Positions 1 to 4,983 of a stretch of 5,277 nucleotides of DNA are shown here, piece by piece (position 1 is the first letter of the stretch; every line of letters begins with the position of its first letter). The notes under the pieces were generated by a model. The model made no database searches. It was not told where the DNA came from and was given only the letters and a program-made list of their open reading frames with translations. Made by a program: the position numbers and the translations under genes. Source of the stretch: Saprospiraceae bacterium (lineage in GTDB: Bacteria > Bacteroidota > Bacteroidia > Chitinophagales > Saprospiraceae); NCBI GenBank assembly GCA_022842255.1, contig JALHPW010000215.1:1-5277 (forward strand), in the 5' to 3' direction.

Positions 1-2459
1 CGAATGGTTGTGTTTCCACTTCCACGGTTACGGTTACCCAGGATATTGTAAACCCAACGGCTTCGGCCACGGGCGGCACAATCGACTGTATTTCGGGCCA
101 AGCTACCTTGATGGGCTCCTCGCAAGCCAATGGGGTCAGCTACTCTTGGACAGGACCAAACAATTTCAACTCCAATCAGCAAAACCCGGTTGCTTCCGCC
201 GACGGACAGTACATACTGACCGTCACTGGAGTAAACGGATGTACCGCAACGGCATCTGCTACGGTGCTGGAAAACACCCTCTCCCCACAGGTGGTGATTA
301 CCGGTGGCGGAACGGTGACTTGCGATATTCTGGACGTGACCATCATCGGGGAAATCACCACGGCTGGCGCGACGGGTGTCTGGACCGGACCAAATAGCTT
401 CAACAGCACTCAAAGCACGATAACAGTCTCTACCCCAGGGGTGTACACCTTTACGGTAACCGCTCAAAACGGCTGTATTTCCGCACCAACGTCCACGGTT
501 TTGATCAATACCCAAGCCCCGCAAAATGTGACGGCAGCAGGTGGGTTGTTGAATTGCACCTTCCCAAGCATTGACCTGGCAGCCAATTCTTCAACCTCAG
601 GCGTTACCTACACTTGGAGCGGCCCAGGCAATTTCAGCTCGAACTTGCCCAACCCTGCGGTAACCAACCCCGGTACCTACACCTTGGTGGTGACTGACCC
701 TGTGAATGGCTGTACGAGCAGCACCAGTGTTCAAGTGACCCAAGACCCCACGGTGCCCAGCATTGCGGTGGCCGCTGATTCCTTGACCTGCTCCACGCCT
801 TCGGTAGTGTTGGACGCTACGACCAATAATACCGGTGTGAATTTCGCATGGACCGGTCCGAATGGTTTCAGTTCCACGCTCGAAGACCCAAGCACCAGCG
901 TACCCGGTGATTATCAAGTAGTTGCGACGGCTATATCAAGCGGTTGTTCGGCTACGTTCAACTATACCGTTACCCAAAACGTGAATTTGCCTGGCGTGAC
1001 CGCTCAGGGAGACACACTCACTTGTACTTCTACTTCCGGTCAAATTACCAGTAATTCAAACGCGGTTGGTGTAACCTACGCATGGAGCGGTCCAGCGGGC
1101 TTTACCTCCAGCTTGGCCAACCCAAGCGTAACGCTCACCGGAACCTATACCGTCATTACAACAGGCACCAATGGCTGTACTTCTTCCGCACAGGTTGAAG
1201 TGACTCCGGACGTGAATGCAGCCGTGGTCACCGCAACCGGTGGCACCGTGACCTGCGCCATTACCAGCATCACCCTGACGGCAAACGCCAACATCGGGGT
1301 TACCTGGGAATGGTCTGGACCCGGCAACTTCAACAGCACCCAACAAAATCCGAGCGTCACAGCTCCCGGCAATTATGTCGTGGAAGCAACCGCGCCCAAT
1401 GGATGTGTTACGCCTTTTGGGGTAACGGTGGTAGCTGATACACAAAGTCCTAATGTCGATATTGAAACGCCCGACGAGCTGGATTGCACCACGATTCAAG
1501 TAGGTCTGGATGCAACGGTTGCAGGCCCTGGCAGCTTTACTTACCAGTGGAGTACCACCAACGGCAACATCGTTTCGGGTGCTAATTCGCTCTCGCCAAC
1601 AGTGAGCCAAGCTGGCACCTACGATCTTTTGGTGACCAACACCTCGAACGGTTGCACCACACTTGAGTCAGCACCCGTTACTTCCAACGACGACACACCC
1701 AACGCGGCTGATATTCAGGAGCGTGCGGTGTCTTGTTTTGGGGATACCAACGGTTCGGCATCCATCGGCGCTATCACGGGAGGCACCCCGCCTTACGTGT
1801 ATTCGCTTGACAACCAGCCATTTGTGCCCAATACAGTGTTCACTTCCCTGGCACCTGGCGTCCACTCACTGGTGATTCAAGACGTGAATGGTTGCGAGTA
1901 CGAAACCAGTTTTGAAATTTTGGAACCAGAGGAATTGATTGTTAATTTGGGTCCGGATACCACGGTTCACCTGGGCGATTTGATTTCTATTTCGCTCGAC
2001 AACATCGTGAACTTCCCGGACCGCGTGGAGCAAACCCAACTTTCACCCCTGGATTTGCCAATCGATTCCGTCTATCTGCCCACTTATTCGCAACGCTATC
2101 GCGTGACGGTCATTGACTCGAATGGTTGCAAAGCCGCCGACGACCGGCTTATCATTGTGGACCGTACCCGCTGGGTATACATCCCCAATGTGTTCAACCC
2201 AAACTCTTCGGAGAACAATATTGTGACCGTGTACGGCGGACCAGATGTGGAGCGCATTAAATCGTTCCGCATCTTCGACCGTTGGGGCGACGCAGTACAC
2301 GAAGCCATTGATTTTGAGAAAAACGACCTCAATAAAGGCTGGAATGGCACGGTAAAAGGCCAGGACGTCAATCCAGCCGTCTTCGTTTACTACGCGGAAG
2401 TGCTGTTCAAGGACGGCGAAACTGTGTTGTTCAAAGGAGATATTACGGTGGTTCGGTAG
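1..2459 (+). CDS. Secreted multi-domain Ig/PKD-like repeat protein with SprB repeat and T9SS (CHU_C-type) C-terminal sorting domain, 5'-truncated
   Basis: The frame is open from the window edge (first full codon at 3) to TAG at 2457-2459, giving 818 visible residues; the true start lies outside. Residues about 1-560 are tandem Ig/PKD-like modules. Each has a first Cys (xTC/LNC), an aromatic strand ending in W-[ST]-G-P, an NP-x-V...PGTY stretch and a closing NGC. The module tryptophans are at residues 49, 127, 205, 283, 361, 437 and 516. Around residues 577-640 is a SprB-type repeat (CFGDTNGSA...GGTPPYVYS). Residues about 724-818 (IPNVF...FRIFDRWG...KGDITVVR) match the gliding-motility-associated C-terminal domain that directs export through the type IX secretion system. 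The family is typically a huge cell-surface or secreted adhesin. The adhesin role is inferred; secretion through T9SS is well supported by the C-terminus. It ends at a strong hairpin terminator and converges on the acetyltransferase gene. An internal ATG at 108 falls inside a repeat module and is not the start. Confidence 0.93.
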   Translation, partial: NGCVSTSTVTVTQDIVNPTASATGGTIDCISGQATLMGSSQANGVSYSWTGPNNFNSNQQNPVASADGQYILTVTGVNGCTATASATVLENTLSPQVVITGGGTVTCDILDVTIIGEITTAGATGVWTGPNSFNSTQSTITVSTPGVYTFTVTAQNGCISAPTSTVLINTQAPQNVTAAGGLLNCTFPSIDLAANSSTSGVTYTWSGPGNFSSNLPNPAVTNPGTYTLVVTDPVNGCTSSTSVQVTQDPTVPSIAVAADSLTCSTPSVVLDATTNNTGVNFAWTGPNGFSSTLEDPSTSVPGDYQVVATAISSGCSATFNYTVTQNVNLPGVTAQGDTLTCTSTSGQITSNSNAVGVTYAWSGPAGFTSSLANPSVTLTGTYTVITTGTNGCTSSAQVEVTPDVNAAVVTATGGTVTCAITSITLTANANIGVTWEWSGPGNFNSTQQNPSVTAPGNYVVEATAPNGCVTPFGVTVVADTQSPNVDIETPDELDCTTIQVGLDATVAGPGSFTYQWSTTNGNIVSGANSLSPTVSQAGTYDLLVTNTSNGCTTLESAPVTSNDDTPNAADIQERAVSCFGDTNGSASIGAITGGTPPYVYSLDNQPFVPNTVFTSLAPGVHSLVIQDVNGCEYETSFEILEPEELIVNLGPDTTVHLGDLISISLDNIVNFPDRVEQTQLSPLDLPIDSVYLPTYSQRYRVTVIDSNGCKAADDRLIIVDRTRWVYIPNVFNPNSSENNIVTVYGGPDVERIKSFRIFDRWGDAVHEAIDFEKNDLNKGWNGTVKGQDVNPAVFVYYAEVLFKDGETVLFKGDITVVR
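69..1688 (+). repeat. Array of seven Ig/PKD-like protein modules, period about 234 nt (78 aa)
   Basis: The conserved TGG codon of each module begins at 147, 381, 615, 849, 1083, 1311 and 1548. The spacings are 234, 234, 234, 234, 228 and 237 nt. The first five modules therefore keep an exactly constant length while their sequence has diverged, and the last two vary by 1-2 residues. Each module carries two Cys (xTC and NGC), which could form an intradomain disulfide after export. The seventh module lacks the GP after the W (QWSTTNG) and resembles a PKD-like domain more than the other six. The window opens on the NGC tail of another module, so the array continues upstream. Confidence 0.9.
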
Positions 2460-2467
2460 GTTGGTTT

Positions 2468-2494
2468 TTGGTTATCAGTTAATTGGTTATCAGT
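2468..2494. repeat. 12-bp direct repeat TTGGTTATCAGT, two copies
   Basis: TTGGTTATCAGT occurs at 2468-2479 and again at 2483-2494, separated by TAA, a period of 15 bp. It lies just after the stop codon of the repeat-protein gene and just before the terminator hairpin. No function is visible; it is one of three short-word repeats in spacers of this window. Confidence 0.75.
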
Positions 2495-2503
2495 AACTGC
2501 GCA

Positions 2504-2539
2504 AAAATGGCCGCTCCTGGATTCAGGGGCGGCCATTTT
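2504..2539. terminator. Bidirectional intrinsic terminator between convergent genes
   Basis: A 15-bp stem (2504-2518 with 2525-2539) contains one G-T wobble and closes on a 6-nt loop GGATTC. The GC-rich core GGCCGC is flanked by AAAAT and ATTTT, so both strands carry a T-rich run at the 3' side of the hairpin. It lies 44 nt after the stop of the plus-strand repeat protein and 29 nt beyond the stop of the minus-strand acetyltransferase, so it can end both transcripts. Confidence 0.88.
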
Positions 2540-2568
2540 GTTTCTTTGGAATGTACCCCGCTAGCGTC

Positions 2569-3024
2569 TTACGCCCCCACAGCACCAACACCAAGCACTT
2601 TTTCCATCTTAAAATGGGGAATACCCACCTCCTCAAAACGCGCTCCAACGGATTGATAGCCCAAGCGCAGATAAAAGGGCACCGCAGTCTCCCGAGCGTG
2701 CAGGGTCATCTTTTTGAAATTCAAGGACTTGGCAAGTGTTTCAGATTCCAACACCATGGCAGCACCCACGCCTTTGCCTTGTTGCTCGGGTGCAACGGCA
2801 ACTTGGCGCATTTTGATTTCCTGGTCATTAAGGGGGGTCAAAAGCAGGATTCCCACCATTTTACCGGAAGCCTCACAGGCCGCCAGGTGGATATCCGACC
2901 ATTCGGCACCCAATTGCTCCGGGGTAAATTCCAGTCCCAAAGGCTTGCGGAGCACCGCATAGCGCAGGGCTACTGCCTCGTCGTATTCAGGGGTGGCAAA
3001 TTCTATTGGAAAGATGTTGAGCAT
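2569..3024 (-). CDS. GNAT family N-acetyltransferase
   Basis: A 151-residue protein of the Gcn5-related acetyltransferase fold, which transfers acetyl from acetyl-CoA to an amine; the substrate cannot be read from sequence. The acetyl-CoA pyrophosphate-binding motif A is visible as QVAVAPEQQGKGVG (residues 74-87, Q-x-x-G-x-G/A pattern). The late helix/strand region FYLRLGY (117-123) and HFKMEK (137-142), with the early LRYAVLRKPLGL, resembles the small cytoplasmic ElaA/YjcF-like branch. Length is normal for a single GNAT domain. ATG at 3024 is preferred over an in-frame TTG at 3066, because the longer form would overlap the upstream lipoprotein gene by 20 nt and add 14 residues unlike the family. 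It is probably the last gene of a three-gene operon: the spacer to the lipoprotein stop is 22 nt, and the bidirectional terminator follows. Confidence 0.9.
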   Translation of the reverse strand: MLNIFPIEFATPEYDEAVALRYAVLRKPLGLEFTPEQLGAEWSDIHLAACEASGKMVGILLLTPLNDQEIKMRQVAVAPEQQGKGVGAAMVLESETLAKSLNFKKMTLHARETAVPFYLRLGYQSVGARFEEVGIPHFKMEKVLGVGAVGA

Positions 3025-3046
3025 GGTTGGAAAGATTGCTAAAAAT

Positions 3047-3367
3047 CTATTGTCCCAACAATTCAAGCAACAACTCTTGTTGAGCGGCGAGTGCAGGGCA
3101 ATGGGTAGTCAAGGCCAGTTCAAGGGCGGCGCGATCGTCTGGTTTGATGCCCAATTTGGCGGTACAGGTGCGCACCTTATCAAACTCAGCGGCAATATTC
3201 CGGAATGCAAGACTGTCCGCAGCGGTCTGGGCCTGTTTATTAAGCGCCAAGAGCTCGTTTGTACAATCGCAAAGCGATTTGGCCAGCTTGTCCCCACGCG
3301 TCTCCGGAGGAGCCGTAGATTCGCAAGCAATTAAGGATAGCAGTATCAAAAATGAAAAATATCGCAT
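3047..3367 (-). CDS. Small putative lipoprotein, function unknown
   Basis: A 106-residue protein starting MRYFSFLILL, with a short hydrophobic signal and a lipobox LIAC placing the lipidated Cys at residue 15. This predicts signal peptidase II processing and membrane anchoring. The mature part is about 90 residues, mostly helical in character, with four further Cys at 33, 35 (CDC), 68 and 90; these may form disulfides or bind a metal. I do not recognise the family, although short Bacteroidota lipoproteins with a CDC motif are common. ATG at 3367 is chosen over an in-frame TTG at 3373, which would add only two residues. A 50-nt spacer filled by a heptamer tandem repeat separates it from the upstream gene, and 22 nt separate it from the acetyltransferase, so co-transcription is likely. 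A near-match to a -7 box (TACGATTTTG, two bases too long) precedes it, so an independent promoter is only a weak possibility. Confidence 0.78.
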   Translation of the reverse strand: MRYFSFLILLSLIACESTAPPETRGDKLAKSLCDCTNELLALNKQAQTAADSLAFRNIAAEFDKVRTCTAKLGIKPDDRAALELALTTHCPALAAQQELLLELLGQ

Positions 3368-3376
3368 GCTCAAGCA

Positions 3377-3418
3377 AAATCGTAATTCGTAATTCCCACT
3401 TCGTACTTCGCACTTCGC
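3377..3418. repeat. Heptamer tandem repeat, six degenerate 7-bp units
   Basis: On the plus strand the units are AAATCGT, AATTCGT, AATTCCC, ACTTCGT, ACTTCGC and ACTTCGC, in perfect 7-bp register with no gap. On the minus strand, the transcribed one, the consensus is RCGAAKT. The array fills nearly all of the 50-nt spacer between two minus-strand genes, and its last base is the first plus-strand base of the CTA that reads as the TAG stop of the upstream gene. Confidence 0.85.
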
Positions 3419-4059
3419 TACTTTTTCTTCTTAAACTTCCCATCCTTCCAGGCCTTGAAAAATTGTCCCCAAGCCAGTGGACTAAAAATATTCATGGGTG
3501 GCGTTTGGCCGATGTAGTAGTATTCGCGGGCTTGTTGGCGGAGGTAAAAATTGGCGCTTTCGCGACCGCCGTAGGGCACCATGTCCGGGTTTTTACGGGC
3601 CTCGGCAAGGTATTCATTGGCCAGGTTTTCCGTAGCGCGGCGTTGGAGTTCGGGGGTGACGTCCATCTTCAAAAACTCGATTTTGAAGTGTTCTTTGGAA
3701 GGCCAGGGAAAAATGACCACCTCTGGCAGCAGGATGGTATCCTGGGTCATCAATTGAACAATGGCATATCGATCCTGGGTCAAGGTATCGGGGATTGTAA
3801 TTGTAACTGGCTCTAAACCAATACAATTGAAGCGCACCTTTTCCCCTTTTTCCACCACGATGGTAAAAAATCCACGGTAGTCGGCATAAGTGCCGCGCCG
3901 TTTTTGGGGCACTGAAATGGTGGCGTAGGGTACGGGGACCAATCGGCCATCAGCCTCCGTCATGACGAGTCCGGAGAACTGGATGAGTGCGGGATCTGCT
4001 TGTGCATTGGCGCGCACAAACAGGAAGCAGAAAAAGAGTAGTGCAAGTAATTTTTTCAT
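3418..4059 (-). CDS. Exported protein with carboxypeptidase-like regulatory domain (CarboxypepD_reg-like)
   Basis: A 213-residue protein with a clear Sec signal peptide (MKK, hydrophobic 4-15, likely cleavage after ANA at residue 19). Residues about 27-115 look like the carboxypeptidase D regulatory-like beta-sandwich found at the N-terminus of many Bacteroidota TonB-dependent receptors: FSGLV...VPVPYATISV...GTYADYRGFFTI...VRFNCIGLEPVTITI...LPEVVI. No receptor barrel or plug follows. Instead there is a helical, charged tail with a conserved-looking NIFSPLAWGQFFKAWKDGKF segment and a KKKK end. Stand-alone proteins of this build are frequent in the phylum; no biochemical role is known to me. 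ATG at 4059 is chosen over an in-frame TTG at 4071 because it begins the signal peptide exactly. It is probably the first gene of the minus-strand operon, with a TACCTTTG box just upstream, and is divergent from the OmpH-like gene. Confidence 0.86.
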   Translation of the reverse strand: MKKLLALLFFCFLFVRANAQADPALIQFSGLVMTEADGRLVPVPYATISVPQKRRGTYADYRGFFTIVVEKGEKVRFNCIGLEPVTITIPDTLTQDRYAIVQLMTQDTILLPEVVIFPWPSKEHFKIEFLKMDVTPELQRRATENLANEYLAEARKNPDMVPYGGRESANFYLRQQAREYYYIGQTPPMNIFSPLAWGQFFKAWKDGKFKKKK

Positions 4060-4068
4060 GTCTAGGAC

Positions 4069-4076
4069 CAAAGGTA
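4069..4076 (-). promoter_or_regulatory. Candidate -7 promoter box TACCTTTG for the minus-strand operon
   Basis: TACCTTTG read on the minus strand matches the Bacteroidota -7 consensus TAnnTTTG. It ends 9 nt before the ATG at 4059, so a transcript from it would have a leader of only a few nucleotides or none. No TTG/TTTG -33 element is visible at the usual 17-23 nt distance. Confidence 0.5.
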
Positions 4077-4122
4077 CGGCAGCAAAACGTTTGAATGCGT
4101 TGTTTCGTCCATTGTCGAAAGT

Positions 4123-4136
4123 ATGGGTTAACCCAT
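4123..4136. promoter_or_regulatory. 14-bp perfect palindrome in divergent promoter region, candidate operator
   Basis: ATGGGTTAACCCAT is a perfect dyad. It ends 20 nt upstream of the plus-strand TACCTTTG box, so it covers or abuts the expected -33 region of that promoter, and lies 46 nt upstream of the minus-strand box. The position suits binding by a dimeric regulator; no regulator gene is in the window. Confidence 0.4.
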
Positions 4137-4156
4137 TTTTAACAGATTCATTCGAT

Positions 4157-4164
4157 TACCTTTG
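4157..4164 (+). promoter_or_regulatory. Candidate -7 promoter box TACCTTTG for the OmpH-like gene
   Basis: The element matches TAnnTTTG exactly and is identical to the divergent box at 4069-4076. It ends 39 nt before the ATG at 4204, giving a normal leader of roughly 30-35 nt. The -33 position is T-rich (4136-4140) but shows no TTG. Confidence 0.6.
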
Positions 4165-4203
4165 CGCCGTTTACCGTTTCAGTATACAAAAACATACGCA
4201 TCA

Positions 4204-4716
4204 ATGTTCAAAAAAGCACCATTTCTCCTCTTCGCGCTGCTGCTTAGCGCAACCCTAAGCGCTCAAACAGCGCCGAAATACGGCCACATGAATCTCGGCA
4301 ACTTGCTCGAACTCTTGCCCGACACCAAAAAGGCCAATGACGAATTGAAGGTTTTTGCCGACAAATTGGGGGCCAAGGACGATTCCCTGGGTCGCGCCCT
4401 CCAGGCAGCTGCCGAACTTCTTCAAAAAGAATACGACGCTGGTGTATTGACGCCCCTTCAGGCCCAAACACGCCAAGCAGAATTGCAAAAACAACAGGAA
4501 GCACTCCAAAAGTTTGAGCAGGAAGCCAATCAAATGGTCACCGCCAAACGGGAGGAACTCCTCAAGCCCATCCTCACCAAAGTGGACGAAGCCATCAAAG
4601 CTGTCGCCAAAGAAGGTGGCTACTCCATGATTTTTGACACCAGTACCGGAGCCATGCTGTTCGCCACGGAAACCGAGGATGTAACGGCGCTGGTGACCAA
4701 GAAATTGGGGCTGTAG
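4204..4716 (+). CDS. OmpH/Skp-family periplasmic chaperone
   Basis: A 170-residue protein with a Sec signal peptide (MFKKAPFLLFALLLSATLSA, likely cleaved before QTAP). The mature protein follows the Skp/OmpH layout: a short beta strand KYGHMNLGNLLELLP (25-39), a long charged helical-hairpin region (about 40-120, rich in K, E, Q and A) forming the coiled-coil tentacles, then KPILTKVDEAIKAVAKEGGY and a final strand segment around YSMIFDTSTGAMLF (140-153) before the C-terminal helix. Known members are trimeric chaperones that hold unfolded outer-membrane proteins in the periplasm. Length is normal. ATG at 4204 is chosen because it starts the signal peptide; upstream in-frame codons give no ATG. 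In many Bacteroidota ompH genes sit next to bamA; here the gene stands alone with its own promoter and is followed by a long inverted repeat, so its client may differ from the general Skp role. Confidence 0.9.
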   Translation: MFKKAPFLLFALLLSATLSAQTAPKYGHMNLGNLLELLPDTKKANDELKVFADKLGAKDDSLGRALQAAAELLQKEYDAGVLTPLQAQTRQAELQKQQEALQKFEQEANQMVTAKREELLKPILTKVDEAIKAVAKEGGYSMIFDTSTGAMLFATETEDVTALVTKKLGL

Positions 4717-4742
4717 TTGATTAAACGTGCTGCTAAAATAAA

Positions 4743-4898
4743 AATTTAAACAGCAAAACAGGAAAACCGGAGAACAGGAAAATGTAAAACCGCGAAGCAT
4801 TTGATTCCAAAAAAGGCTATAATCAACCTTTCACGGAATCACTTTGTTTGGTTTTACATTTTCCTGTTCTCCGGTTTTCCTGTTTTGCTGTTTAAATT
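4743..4898. repeat. Long perfect inverted repeat: 49-bp arms, 58-bp spacer
   Basis: The arm at 4743-4791 is the exact reverse complement of 4850-4898. Each arm holds a 10-mer AACAGGAAAA twice (4757-4766 and 4773-4782 in the left arm, period 16). Inside the 58-nt spacer two further short stems nest: TGATTCC 4802-4808 with GGAATCA 4835-4841, and AAAGG 4812-4816 with CCTTT 4827-4831. A transcript could fold into one long hairpin. No clear target-site duplication flanks the element, and it encodes no plausible ORF. It lies 26 nt after the chaperone stop codon and may act as its terminator. Confidence 0.93.
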
Positions 4899-4956
4899 AT
4901 ATTATTTGCCCCCACACAACTACAAACCTTTTCCCCCCTATTCCAACAATTCCGGT

Positions 4957-4964
4957 TACTTTTG
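4957..4964 (+). promoter_or_regulatory. Candidate -7 promoter box TACTTTTG for the SWIM gene
   Basis: TACTTTTG matches TAnnTTTG and ends 18 nt before the ATG at 4983. No -33 TTG is visible at the expected spacing, where the sequence is C-rich. With the upstream inverted repeat acting as an insulator, this supports independent transcription of the gene. Confidence 0.55.
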
Positions 4965-4983
4965 AGGTTTGCTTTCCTCAAAA
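4960..4983 (+). promoter_or_regulatory. Stem-loop abutting the start codon of the SWIM gene
   Basis: TTTTGAGG (4960-4967) pairs with CCTCAAAA (4976-4983), an 8-bp perfect stem with an 8-nt loop TTTGCTTT. It overlaps the end of the -7 box and includes the A of the ATG. It could be a DNA operator dyad; as RNA only its downstream arm would certainly be transcribed. Functional meaning is uncertain. Confidence 0.4.

Noticed and set aside
8..397. Plus-strand 129-codon frame at the window start
   Set aside because: It is out of frame with the repeat protein, which is open across the same region and has clear domain signatures.
1056..1610. Long antisense open frame (184 codons) within the repeat protein
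   Set aside because: It arises from the repetitive composition of the coding strand; the sense frame has clear domains and the antisense product is low-quality, rich in Cys, Arg and Gly.
2551..3042. 163-codon open frame on the plus strand opposite the acetyltransferase
   Set aside because: It is the antisense shadow of a well-supported GNAT gene; its product has no recognisable motif and it would cross the shared 3' end.
4084..4104. Short AACG/CGTT inverted repeat in the divergent intergenic region
   Set aside because: The stem is only 4 bp and is expected by chance.
4255..4800. 181-codon antisense frame covering the OmpH-like gene
   Set aside because: It is a shadow of the chaperone frame and would begin inside the inverted repeat; no family resemblance.
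4801..4823. TTGATT and TATAAT words inside the inverted-repeat spacer, resembling a sigma-70 promoter
   Set aside because: The spacing is 11 nt rather than about 17, and Bacteroidota primary sigma factors use TAnnTTTG rather than TATAAT.
4743..4898. Inverted repeat as an insertion sequence or CRISPR element
   Set aside because: There is no transposase, no convincing target duplication and no repeat-spacer periodicity; only the two arms exist in the window.
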